A stretch of DNA of 12,747 nucleotides, from assembly GCA_964472505.1 (NCBI GenBank), contig CAYYQW010000096.1, forward strand, positions 1 through 12,747, written 5' to 3'. This document shows positions 1 to 7,228 of the stretch, one piece after another. Position 1 is the first letter of the stretch. Every line of letters starts with the position of its first letter. The stretch comes from JAYEIA01 sp964472505 (GTDB lineage: Bacteria; Bacteroidota; Bacteroidia; Bacteroidales; JAADGE01). A model generated the notes under the pieces. The model was not told the origin of the DNA, searched no databases, and saw nothing but the letters and a program-made list of their open reading frames with translations. The position numbers and the translations under genes were made by a program.

Positions 1-32
1 TGATTCAATGCTTTTCTAAAACTATTCCCTAA

Positions 33-248
33 AAAATCGAAGAGTTAGGGGTTAATGATGATTTTTCGGAAGAAATAGTGATTTTTACCGATAATCAAAT
101 GAACAAGACCGATGAGGAAGGCAAGGAATTTCAGCTGAATGTTTTTAAAGACAGCAGGCGTATTGTGCAGGAAAATTATTTAATTAAGCATGACGGATGC
201 CATGTAGAACTTGTTTCGGGCAAAACTCATATTCAATTGCCGGATTAG
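33..248 (+). pseudogene. 3' end of an unrecognised gene, possibly frameshifted
   Basis: An open frame ends at the TAG at 246-248 and reads back to an in-frame TAA at 30-32, about 71 codons. The residues look like real, mixed-charge protein and end in HIQLPD. The only ATG in frame is at 99, which would leave a 49-residue product. Just upstream, frame 1 reads FNAFLKLFPKK up to the six-A run at 31-36, and one extra A there would join it to KIEELGVNDD in this frame. That suggests a frameshifted or decayed gene, although frame 1 itself has a TGA at 1-3. I do not recognise the family. It converges on atpG and shares its terminator. Confidence 0.4.
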
Positions 249-268
249 TTTATTGCCCCCAAGTACAA

Positions 269-310
269 AAAAAGACGATAAAAGAGAATGTTACTTTTTA
301 TCGTCTTTTT
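269..310. terminator. Bidirectional intrinsic terminator downstream of atpG
   Basis: A perfect 15-bp inverted repeat pairs 269-283 (AAAAAGACGATAAAA) with 296-310 (TTTTATCGTCTTTTT) around a 12-nt loop. A-rich and T-rich arms flank a short GC-containing core, so the hairpin has a T tract on either strand. It lies between the convergent left-edge gene, whose stop is at 248, and atpG, whose stop is at 330, and probably ends both transcripts. Confidence 0.85.
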
Positions 311-329
311 CTTTATGCGTATAATGAAT

Positions 330-1211
330 CTAAGCTTTCAAAGCTTCGGCGCCGGCGGTAATTTCGTTAATTTCTTTGGTAATGGTTGCCTGGCGAGCTT
401 TGTTGTATGTCAGTTTGAGATCTTTAATCATATCCGTGGCATTATCGGTGGCCATGTGCATGGCTGTCATGCGCGCCCCGTGTTCCGATGCCGATGAATC
501 CAGAAAAGCTTTATAGGCTTGTATTTTTATTGAATCCGGAATTAGATTAGCCATGATATACTCTTCGCTCGGTTCATAAATGTAATCGCTGAAGAATGTA
601 TCTTCCTCGTCTTGTTTAGCTTCTTCTACAGGCAAAAACTGTTCGGTTATAAGCTCCTGAACAGCGGCATTTTTAAAATAGTTATAAATAATTTCAAGCT
701 TGTCAAATTCTTCGTTTGTAAAGCGTTCCATCAACTTTTGAGCAAATTCCGATACATTTTCAAAGCTCAAGTCTTCAAAAATATCATCGTATTGTTCACT
801 TGATTCGTAGCCTTTGTTTTTCAGAATTTCCGCAACTTTTTTTCCGGCAGTTATTATTTTTAGATTTCCTTTTTTGTATTGTTCCGAGTATTTGTAGTTG
901 CAAAGCTCCATAACGCTTTTGGCCACATTGGTATTAAAAGGGCCGCATAAGCCTTTGTTGGAACTTATTGCCAGCAGTATAATTTTTTCTTCTTCACGCT
1001 CTTCAGTATAGGGGCTGTATGTATTTTCCGATTCCGAGGCGCTTATGTGAGTTAAAATTTCCTGAAGTTTGTTGGCATAAGGGCGTAATTGCTGCACGGC
1101 TTTTTGAGCTTTGCGCAATTTGGCCGCCGATACCATTTTCATGGCATTGGTTATTTGCTTGGTAGATTCAACGGAACTAATTCGGTTGCGTATATCTTTT
1201 AAGTTGGGCAT
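330..1211 (-). CDS. atpG: ATP synthase F1 subunit gamma
   Basis: This 293-residue protein is the central rotor shaft of F1, coupling c-ring rotation to catalysis in the alpha3beta3 head. The N-terminal helix begins MPNLKDIRNRISSVESTKQI and continues into the typical NAMKMVSAAKLRKAQ segment. The C-terminal helix carries the family signature ITKEINEITAGAEA at about residues 277-290. Both coiled-coil ends are intact, and the length is near the family norm. Normally atpG directly follows atpA; here an acyl-CoA-binding protein gene and a two-gene defence-like cassette lie between them. Its ATG is 26 bp after the HNH gene stop, and that gap contains an exact TATATTTG -7 element, so it may have its own promoter. 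Confidence 0.97.
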   Translation of the reverse strand: MPNLKDIRNRISSVESTKQITNAMKMVSAAKLRKAQKAVQQLRPYANKLQEILTHISASESENTYSPYTEEREEEKIILLAISSNKGLCGPFNTNVAKSVMELCNYKYSEQYKKGNLKIITAGKKVAEILKNKGYESSEQYDDIFEDLSFENVSEFAQKLMERFTNEEFDKLEIIYNYFKNAAVQELITEQFLPVEEAKQDEEDTFFSDYIYEPSEEYIMANLIPDSIKIQAYKAFLDSSASEHGARMTAMHMATDNATDMIKDLKLTYNKARQATITKEINEITAGAEALKA

Positions 1212-1229
1212 ATTGGATGTGCTTTTTTA

Positions 1230-1237
1230 CAAATATA
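1230..1237 (-). promoter_or_regulatory. Candidate -7 element for atpG
   Basis: On the minus strand this reads TATATTTG, an exact match to the Bacteroidota -7 consensus TAnnTTTG. It lies in the 26-bp gap between the HNH gene stop and the atpG ATG and would give a leader of roughly 10-15 nt. No good TTTG -33 element is seen about 19 bp upstream (TGCA at 1257-1260), so the promoter is only partly supported and chance is possible in this AT-rich gap. Confidence 0.4.
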
Positions 1238-2152
1238 TTATAATTTATCGGTTTCTTGCAGGTATTTCTTAAACGCCGCAAAAACTATTTTTCCTATCTG
1301 TTTATTTTCAAAAACCGGAATTATCATTTTTCTAAAACTATCCGGCTTCATTACCGCTCTTCTTAACAAAGTATGTTCCAATTTTTCATCGTCGGTTAAT
1401 TGCTTTAATTGATTAAAGACGACTTTGAAAGCGGAATAATAATTTGTAATGTCTGTACCTGAGTCATTTAATATCTGCAATATTTGGATGAATTTTTGTG
1501 AATAATCGTAAATAACCTTTTCGAAACGTTCTCGTTTCAAAGCCGGTCGGTTTAAATTGCAAATTTTTATTGTGGCTTCTCCGCGCCCGGAATATTTTTC
1601 GTTATCACTTATTGTATCTTTTCCCGTAATTATAATTCCTTTAAATTCATTATCTATTCTAAAGTCAAGAAATTCTTCCGGATTATCAATCTTAGGGTGC
1701 AAAACAAAAGGTTTTTCATCAATAAGCGGTGATTGATCAGCTTTACATTTGGCAATAACTAATTGATTGTCTTTGATTTCCGGTTTTTTAACTTGGTTAA
1801 AATTATTTATCAACGGGAATTGATTCCTTTTTGAGCGATTACATTTAGTGCAACTTGGGAGCAAATTACTCCATTCGTAAGCTAACCAATAGTATCCGGG
1901 ATGATTGGGCACTTCTGCCACAGCTTTCTTTGGTCTGTAATGTTCTGTCCAAGTATCTGAAGTGGCATCATAGCTGCTTTCGCAATATGCACATTTATTA
2001 TGAAACTGTTTTTCGAGCGGTTCCCTTGATTTTTTGTAGCAGTCAGCATTAATATTCCGATTTTGCAGCAAATTTTGTTCATGCTTTTTTGCACAATTTA
2101 CAAGTTCTGCGGGCGCATTATTGAAATCATTATTTACCTTCCGCATTGTCAT
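1238..2152 (-). CDS. ptuB: HNH endonuclease, PtuB-like (Septu / TIGR02646 type)
   Basis: This 304-residue protein has an N-terminal HNH nuclease of the kind paired with AAA ATPases in Septu and in some retron defence systems. Visible motifs are the zinc-knuckle pair C54-x2-C57 (NKCAYCESS), EHYRPK with H71 as the probable general base, WSNLLPSC with N97, and C101-x2-C104 followed by N105 and K108 (CTKCNRSK). The C-terminal 180 residues are less conserved. The inferred role is to cut nucleic acid when the partner ATPase is triggered by phage. Its ATG overlaps the ATPase gene end by 23 bp; a second in-frame ATG two codons later would still overlap by 17 bp. Translational coupling is therefore likely. 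A sampled 60-base line is about 28% GC, against about 47% in atpG. Substrate is unknown. Confidence 0.85.
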   Translation of the reverse strand: MTMRKVNNDFNNAPAELVNCAKKHEQNLLQNRNINADCYKKSREPLEKQFHNKCAYCESSYDATSDTWTEHYRPKKAVAEVPNHPGYYWLAYEWSNLLPSCTKCNRSKRNQFPLINNFNQVKKPEIKDNQLVIAKCKADQSPLIDEKPFVLHPKIDNPEEFLDFRIDNEFKGIIITGKDTISDNEKYSGRGEATIKICNLNRPALKRERFEKVIYDYSQKFIQILQILNDSGTDITNYYSAFKVVFNQLKQLTDDEKLEHTLLRRAVMKPDSFRKMIIPVFENKQIGKIVFAAFKKYLQETDKL

Positions 2153-3932
2153 CAGGGTTTAAAATGTTCAATAATTCATTGGCTTTGTCTTTGGTCAGAA
2201 ATTTTTCTAATCGTTTTTGTACTTGAGTTTTATTTTTGATTTCTTCAAAACTATTTTCAGGATGATAAAATTCTTCTTTTGATTTGCTTTCCGCAATAAA
2301 ATCATCAAAATCAAAAATTGGAGATGACAGTATGGCATTGGGCAATAAACGTGAGAAATCAACATCTAATTTTTCGGCTGTAATGCCGTCTTCTGTATTT
2401 CTGTTTACATTAATAATTATTGAATTTTTTGGTGCACCGAGAATCGGAATTGGGCTGTGAGTAGAAGCAATAAATTGAATCTTTGGAAACAATTTTGTCA
2501 GCTGTTTAACCAATTCTTTTTGCCATTTGGGGTGCAAATGCAGATCCAATTCATCTATAACAACAATACCGGCAAGCTCTTCAAAGTTTTTAATTTCTTT
2601 TTGCGATTTTGAGAGGCGTATAATAATATCACCTACCATTGTGATAATACTTCGATAACCGGATGCCAATTCCGAAAAGTCTTTTTTATCATTTTTGTCG
2701 AACTCAATATATTTTACTTGTGTATCGGTTCCTTCTCGATTAATAACAATATCCTTAATTTGAGGCGATAACAATTTCAATAGAATATTTTTAGCACTTT
2801 CGTAGAAGCTTTTTTGTTTTCGATCTTTTTCCCAAGCTATGAGACGTTCTTCAATGTCCAGCAATTCACCATAAACGTTAAACAAGCTGTTGGTTTTATT
2901 TTCGTTAATTGGTTTTGGGTTTTTTGTAAGACGTGCCGGTCCATAAGCGGCAAAATGTTCAAAAGGTTCTAAAATTTCGGAACAATATTGTGCAATATGT
3001 TTGTCTTTATTTTTTAATTCTATAAATATATCGGCTGATTTATTTAGTATTGACTTTCCGTCTTCATTTCCGTGCATGCCGATTACAATAGCTTGCAAAA
3101 GGCTTGTTTTTCCGTAACCGTTTTCACCGGTTACAAATATCCAGTGTGGGTCTGAAATCTCTTGTTTTGAGTTACTTCCGGCAATATTATCAATTAACAG
3201 TTCTTCTATACCTTGATAATAATAGACAGACAACCTTCTGACGGCATAGGGCAAGGTATTCAACTTTCTATGATCAAAATAATAATTATGGAGGAGAGTA
3301 TGTATTATTTTATCTTTTACCTGACCAAGATATGATGCTTTATTTTTGCTTGCTTCATATTTGCTTTCGGTATCTATATATTCTTGAATGTAATTATCAG
3401 GATAGTTTTTGTAGTAGAGTTGAGGATCGCGATACCCTAACTCCACCATTGATAAAGGAGGATAAACATCATAGTTATCAATATTAAGTGAGGAGGGTAA
3501 TTCATCTCTGCTATGTCTTGTGTTCAAGTATAAATTATGATTTAAAGCTTCTTTATGCATGATTTCCCAAAACGGACCCAAAAAATAGTCAAAAACTTTA
3601 AGGTTTTTACTCTCTGTAAGAAATTCTATCATTTCTTTTTCACCCAACGCATGATTATCCTCACAATACAGATATTCTAAACCTTTGATTCTAAGAAGAG
3701 GAGTAATGTCTTTTATTTGGTTTTGGTTTATATTAAGGGTTTTTAGTTTGTTTAGTTTTAAAACGCTTTTAGGTATTTTACTAAGAGTATTATCTGAAAT
3801 ATCAAGGGCTATAACTTTTTGGTAATTATTTGTTTTGAAAGTATTGCGTTCAAGCCGCTCCACTTCGTCAACTTTTTTTAGTTGAACTCTAATTTCTTTC
3901 TCCAGTTCTTTTATGACGTTAGCATCTGTCAT
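2130..3932 (-). CDS. ptuA: LRR-containing AAA ATPase, PtuA-like (Septu type)
   Basis: This 600-residue protein has two parts. Residues ~38-118 look like leucine-rich repeats (VIALDISDNTLSKIPKSVL, then LKTLNINQNQIKDI and LEYLYCEDN). Residues ~230-510 form an SMC/OLD-like ATPase: Walker A GENGYGKTS at 269-277, an ABC-like signature LASGYRSI at 422-429, Walker B IVVIDELDLHLHP with D460-E461, and the switch histidine in STHSP at H492. This is the PtuA/AAA_21 type of ATPase. With the overlapping HNH gene it matches the two-gene Septu layout, in which the ATPase holds and controls the nuclease. The start is 5 bp after the acyl-CoA-binding gene stop. Sampled lines are about 27-35% GC, against 48-52% in atpA, suggesting horizontal acquisition. 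What the LRR segment senses is not known. Confidence 0.85.
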   Translation of the reverse strand: MTDANVIKELEKEIRVQLKKVDEVERLERNTFKTNNYQKVIALDISDNTLSKIPKSVLKLNKLKTLNINQNQIKDITPLLRIKGLEYLYCEDNHALGEKEMIEFLTESKNLKVFDYFLGPFWEIMHKEALNHNLYLNTRHSRDELPSSLNIDNYDVYPPLSMVELGYRDPQLYYKNYPDNYIQEYIDTESKYEASKNKASYLGQVKDKIIHTLLHNYYFDHRKLNTLPYAVRRLSVYYYQGIEELLIDNIAGSNSKQEISDPHWIFVTGENGYGKTSLLQAIVIGMHGNEDGKSILNKSADIFIELKNKDKHIAQYCSEILEPFEHFAAYGPARLTKNPKPINENKTNSLFNVYGELLDIEERLIAWEKDRKQKSFYESAKNILLKLLSPQIKDIVINREGTDTQVKYIEFDKNDKKDFSELASGYRSIITMVGDIIIRLSKSQKEIKNFEELAGIVVIDELDLHLHPKWQKELVKQLTKLFPKIQFIASTHSPIPILGAPKNSIIINVNRNTEDGITAEKLDVDFSRLLPNAILSSPIFDFDDFIAESKSKEEFYHPENSFEEIKNKTQVQKRLEKFLTKDKANELLNILNPDDNAEGK

Positions 3933-3937
3933 TTTAC

Positions 3938-4195
3938 TTATTGTTTTTCATGCAATTTTTTTACAAATTCTATATACTCCTGCTTGGCTGTTTCGCTGTC
4001 TTTTCCTTTTAGTTTTTCCCAAGCATCGTATTTGGCTGCGCCTTTAAAATCGAAGCCGCCGGGACGTTCGCCTTGCACATCGCCTTCGGTGGCTTGTTTG
4101 TATAAGGCATACAGTTTTAAAAGCACATCATTAGCGGGCTTTTCGTTTAAATTTTTCGATTCTTTTACGGCTTCTTCAAATGTGTTTATAGTCAT
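3938..4195 (-). CDS. Acyl-CoA-binding protein (ACBP family)
   Basis: This 85-residue soluble protein has the full four-helix ACBP fold pattern and binds long-chain acyl-CoA esters. Recognisable blocks are LLKLYALYKQATEGD (25-39), RPGGFDFKGAAKYDAWEKLKG (from 44) and EYIEFVKKL (73-81). The five known ligand contacts of bovine ACBP (Y28, Y31, K32, K54, Y73) correspond to Y29, Y32, K33, K55 and Y74. Its ATG overlaps the atpA stop as TAATG, so it is probably translated by coupling to the ATP synthase alpha subunit. One sampled line is about 55% GC, like the host genes and unlike the ATPase/HNH pair downstream. It is therefore likely a resident operon member; its role beside ATP synthase is not clear from the sequence. 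Confidence 0.93.
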   Translation of the reverse strand: MTINTFEEAVKESKNLNEKPANDVLLKLYALYKQATEGDVQGERPGGFDFKGAAKYDAWEKLKGKDSETAKQEYIEFVKKLHEKQ

Positions 4196-5784
4196 TATTC
4201 GCTTAATTCTTTGTATTGTGATGCAATTTCTTTTGCTGTTTTTGTCATTACTTCTACGGCTTCATCAGTGAGTTTGCCGCTTTTGAGCTCTTCGAGCATT
4301 TCAGCATGGTTATTTTTGAGAAGTTGTAAATATTTTTTCTCAAAATCGGCTACTTTATCAGTGGGAACATCGCGCAATAAACCTTTGGTACCTGCAAAAA
4401 TAATAGCTATTTGGTTTTCAATCTTATAAGGTGTGTATTGCGGTTGTTTCAGAATTTCCACATTACGGCGTCCTTTTTCAATAACCGACAGCGTTGATTT
4501 GTCCAAATCTGAACCAAATTTTGCAAAAGCTTCCAATTCTCGGAATTGGGCTTGGTCAATTTTTAATGTTCCGGCAACTTTTTTCATGGATTTAACCTGC
4601 GCACTTCCGCCTACACGCGATACGGATATTCCAACATTAATAGCCGGGCGTATGCCGTTGTTAAACAGGGAGGTATCCAAAAATATTTGACCGTCTGTAA
4701 TAGAAATAACATTGGTGGGGATATAGGCTGATACATCGCCTTCCTGTGTTTCAATAATGGGCAGTGCCGTTAATGAGCCGCCGCCTTTAAGCATTGGGCG
4801 TATGGACTCGGGCACATCATTCATTTGGCCGGCTATCTCATCGTTATTAATGATTTTGGCGGCACGTTCCAACAGGCGTGAGTGCAGATAGAAAACATCA
4901 CCGGGATAAGCTTCGCGTCCGGGCGGCCTTCTTAATAAGAGTGAAACTTCCCGATACGAAACGGCTTGTTTCGAGAGATCATCGTAGATAATCAAAGCTG
5001 AGCGTCCGGAATCTCTGAAAAATTCTCCGAGAGCAGCTCCGGCATAAGGTGCATAAAATTGCAGTGCTGCCGGATCCGAGGCATTGGCGGCAATAATGGT
5101 TGTGTAATCCATGGCGCCTTTCTCTTCCAATGTTTTGGCGATTCCGGCAACGGTAGAACCTTTTTGCCCGATAGCTACATAGATACAATATACCGGCTCG
5201 CCTTTATCGTAATATTCTTTTTGGTTGATGATGGTATCAACGGCAATGGCGGTTTTTCCGGTTTGTCGGTCGCCGATAATCAGCTCGCGTTGTCCGCGGC
5301 CTATGGGTATCATGGAATCAATGGCTTTAATACCGGTTTGGAGCGGTTCGTTTACCGGTTGTCTGAAAATTACACCGGGTGCTTTTCTTTCCAAAGGCAT
5401 AATATAACGTTCTCCGGAAATTTCTCCTTTTCCGTCAATCGGTTCGCCAATGGTATTGATAACACGTCCCAGCATGCCTTCTCCGGCTTCTATGGATGCT
5501 ATTTGTTTGAGCCGTTTTACTTTGTCGCCTTCTTTTATACCGTGCGAAGGACCAAATAATACAACGCCTACATTGTCTTCCTCTAAGTTGAGGGCAATGC
5601 CTTTTATGCCGTTTTCAAACTCTATCATTTCGTTATATCCCACACCGCCGAGCCCGTAAACACGAGCAATTCCGTCGCCGACTTCAAGTACGCTTCCTAC
5701 TTCTTCAAAATCGGAACCGGTGTCTATTTCCTGAAGTTGTTTTTTTATAATTTCAGATACTTCTCCGGGGTTTATTCCTGCCAT
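4195..5784 (-). CDS. atpA: ATP synthase F1 subunit alpha
   Basis: This 529-residue protein is the regulatory nucleotide-binding subunit of the F1 head. The P-loop is GDRQTGKT at 171-178, and the Walker B region is ALIIYDDLSKQAVSY with D268-D269, followed by REVSLLLRRPPGREAYPGD. The alpha/beta signature PAINVGISVSRVGG is present near residue 380. Length and domain order (beta barrel, nucleotide-binding domain, helical C-terminus) are normal. The gene is 33 bp downstream of atpH and overlaps the acyl-CoA-binding gene by one base at its stop. The beta and epsilon genes (atpD, atpC) are not in this window and must be encoded elsewhere, as is common in the phylum. Confidence 0.98.
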   Translation of the reverse strand: MAGINPGEVSEIIKKQLQEIDTGSDFEEVGSVLEVGDGIARVYGLGGVGYNEMIEFENGIKGIALNLEEDNVGVVLFGPSHGIKEGDKVKRLKQIASIEAGEGMLGRVINTIGEPIDGKGEISGERYIMPLERKAPGVIFRQPVNEPLQTGIKAIDSMIPIGRGQRELIIGDRQTGKTAIAVDTIINQKEYYDKGEPVYCIYVAIGQKGSTVAGIAKTLEEKGAMDYTTIIAANASDPAALQFYAPYAGAALGEFFRDSGRSALIIYDDLSKQAVSYREVSLLLRRPPGREAYPGDVFYLHSRLLERAAKIINNDEIAGQMNDVPESIRPMLKGGGSLTALPIIETQEGDVSAYIPTNVISITDGQIFLDTSLFNNGIRPAINVGISVSRVGGSAQVKSMKKVAGTLKIDQAQFRELEAFAKFGSDLDKSTLSVIEKGRRNVEILKQPQYTPYKIENQIAIIFAGTKGLLRDVPTDKVADFEKKYLQLLKNNHAEMLEELKSGKLTDEAVEVMTKTAKEIASQYKELSE

Positions 5785-5817
5785 GGTCGTATAATTTTAT
5801 TTTTTATTTCAATCGTA

Positions 5818-6351
5818 TTAGTCTGTTAATCGTTTTCTTACTTTTTGTAATTTCGTTTGAATACTTGCATCCAATTGTTGGTTTTCTATATCAATAATAA
5901 AACCGCCAATAAGTGCTTCATCGTGCTTGTAGGTGATTTCGGCACTTGTATTGAATTTCTTTTCAATAATTTCTTTTACTTCTTTATTGAAACTTTCTTG
6001 GTTTTCACCAGCTGTTGTCAGCTCTACACGACTGATATTTTGTTGTTTTCTGTACAGTTGTCCGTAATTTCTGATAACTGCCGACAGCAGATTTTCTCTG
6101 TTTTTCTTTATCAGAAGAAAAAGCAAACGCAAGCTCAGAGCTTCAATTTTATCGGCAAATAAGCGTTCAATAATTTTATTTTTTACCGAAGAAGCATACA
6201 CCGGATTATTCAGCATAGCTTTAAAGTCGGCTTGCTCGGCCGATTCGGCTATTGCCTGTAAATCATTATAAATATTTTCGGCTTTTTGTTCTTCGTTTGC
6301 AGCTTCAAGAAGTGCCTTGGCATATCTTACTGCAATTCTGTTGTAATCCAT
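5818..6351 (-). CDS. atpH: ATP synthase F1 subunit delta
   Basis: This 177-residue protein is the peripheral-stalk subunit that links the b dimer to the top of the alpha subunits. The N-terminal helix bundle starts with VRYAKALLEAANEE, and the C-terminal family signature lies at about residues 139-157 (ITYKHDEALIGGFIIDIEN). It ends in a basic helix QTKLQKVRKRL. Length matches the family. It starts 11 bp after the atpF stop and sits in the standard F-H-A order. Confidence 0.95.
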   Translation of the reverse strand: MDYNRIAVRYAKALLEAANEEQKAENIYNDLQAIAESAEQADFKAMLNNPVYASSVKNKIIERLFADKIEALSLRLLFLLIKKNRENLLSAVIRNYGQLYRKQQNISRVELTTAGENQESFNKEVKEIIEKKFNTSAEITYKHDEALIGGFIIDIENQQLDASIQTKLQKVRKRLTD

Positions 6352-6362
6352 ACTGCGGCTTA

Positions 6363-6857
6363 TTAGTTTAGATCCATATCTTTGAGCAATGACTGAGCAT
6401 AATCGGTTTGCGCTTTATCTTCCGAAAGGTTCTTTTTGAGAATTTTCTCAGCTATGTCAACAGATATATTAACTACTTGTGTTTTAATTTCTTTTACGGC
6501 CGATTCTTTTTCTTTTTGAATATCCGATTTTGCCGCTTCCATTATTTTTTTGCTTTCCGCTACAGCATCTTCTTTCGCTTCTGAAATAATTTTTGAGCGC
6601 ATTTCATCAGCTTGTTCCAGAATTTTTTCACGTTCTAAGCGTGCTTCTTTCAATATTTTTTCATTGTCGGCTTGTATTTCGGCCATTTTTTCTTTTGCGC
6701 GGTCGGCTTGCTCCAGAGCTTCCTCTATGGATTGTTCGCGTTCTTTCAACATACTTAGAATAGGCTTCCAAGCAAATTTTTTCAGTATAAAAAGTACGAT
6801 GAGGAACGACAGGGTCATCCAAAATATTAATCCAATTTCCGGACTTACTAAACTCAT
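6363..6857 (-). CDS. atpF: ATP synthase Fo subunit b
   Basis: This 164-residue protein is the peripheral-stalk b subunit. One N-terminal membrane helix (about residues 8-26, GLIFWMTLSFLIVLFIL) is followed by a basic stop-transfer KK and the conserved FAWKPI stretch. The rest is a long charged coiled coil rich in E, K and A, which dimerises and reaches the delta subunit. A single b gene is present and no b' paralogue is seen. The 83-bp gap between atpE and this gene contains a terminator-like hairpin, so atpF and the genes after it may be transcribed less than atpE. Confidence 0.95.
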   Translation of the reverse strand: MSLVSPEIGLIFWMTLSFLIVLFILKKFAWKPILSMLKEREQSIEEALEQADRAKEKMAEIQADNEKILKEARLEREKILEQADEMRSKIISEAKEDAVAESKKIMEAAKSDIQKEKESAVKEIKTQVVNISVDIAEKILKKNLSEDKAQTDYAQSLLKDMDLN

Positions 6858-6879
6858 AGTATTGTGTATTAATAATTAA

Positions 6880-6927
6880 TAAAAGCTTTTAGAAAAGAGG
6901 GAAAACAAGCAATCCTTGAATTCCCTC
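6880..6927 (-). terminator. Stem-loop with T-rich tail between atpE and atpF (attenuator candidate)
   Basis: GAGGGAA (6897-6903) pairs with TTCCCTC (6921-6927), and CAAG (6906-6909) pairs with CTTG (6915-6918), separated by a symmetric AA/AA internal loop and closing a 5-nt loop. In the minus-strand transcript the hairpin starts 13 nt after the atpE stop and is followed by TTTTCTAAAAGCTTTTA. It has the form of an intrinsic terminator inside the operon. Partial termination or protection of the upstream mRNA would favour subunit c, which is needed in many copies. Confidence 0.7.
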
Positions 6928-6940
6928 GGTTGCTTTGTGA

Positions 6941-7192
6941 TTACACAAAAACAATCAACAGGTTCACAACGATGGCAAAGAAGGCAACACCTTCTACCAA
7001 AGCGGCTGCAACAATCATGTTTGAACGAATGTCGCCGGCTGCTTCCGGTTGTCTTGCAATGGCGTCCATTGCTTTTCCGCCGATTTGTCCGATACCGATA
7101 GCTGCACCAATTACGGCGATACTTGCGCCGAATGCTGCTGCCATGGTTGCGTAATCAGGACTTGCTTGTAATAAAACCATTAAAAATTCCAT
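6941..7192 (-). CDS. atpE: ATP synthase Fo subunit c
   Basis: This 83-residue proteolipid has two membrane helices (about 15-38 and 58-82) joined by the polar loop ARQPEAAGDIR. The ion-carrying carboxylate is E67 in helix 2 (AALVEGVAFF). The residue after it is glycine rather than the serine or threonine typical of Na+-binding c subunits such as that of Ilyobacter, so proton coupling is more likely. It lies 36 bp after atpB and is followed by a strong hairpin. Confidence 0.96.
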   Translation of the reverse strand: MEFLMVLLQASPDYATMAAAFGASIAVIGAAIGIGQIGGKAMDAIARQPEAAGDIRSNMIVAAALVEGVAFFAIVVNLLIVFV

Positions 7193-7228
7193 TGTATTTG
7201 GGTTTTAAAATTAAAAAAATATTCGTGT

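Noticed and set aside
1238..3932. Retron system (Ec78-like), because PtuA/PtuB homologues serve as retron effectors
   Set aside because: No reverse transcriptase gene and no msr/msd-like inverted repeats were seen; the genes on both sides are atp operon members.
2130..3932. ABC transporter ATPase
   Set aside because: The long insert between Walker A and the signature, the OLD/RecF-like DELDLHLHP Walker B and the absence of membrane partners fit a PtuA-like ATPase instead.
5059..5559. 166-residue plus-strand open frame
   Set aside because: It is fully antisense to the conserved part of atpA and rich in Cys, Phe and Gly as expected of a shadow frame.
6941..7192. Na+-coupled c subunit
   Set aside because: The residue after the key glutamate is Gly, not Ser or Thr as in known Na+-binding c rings; proton coupling is simpler.
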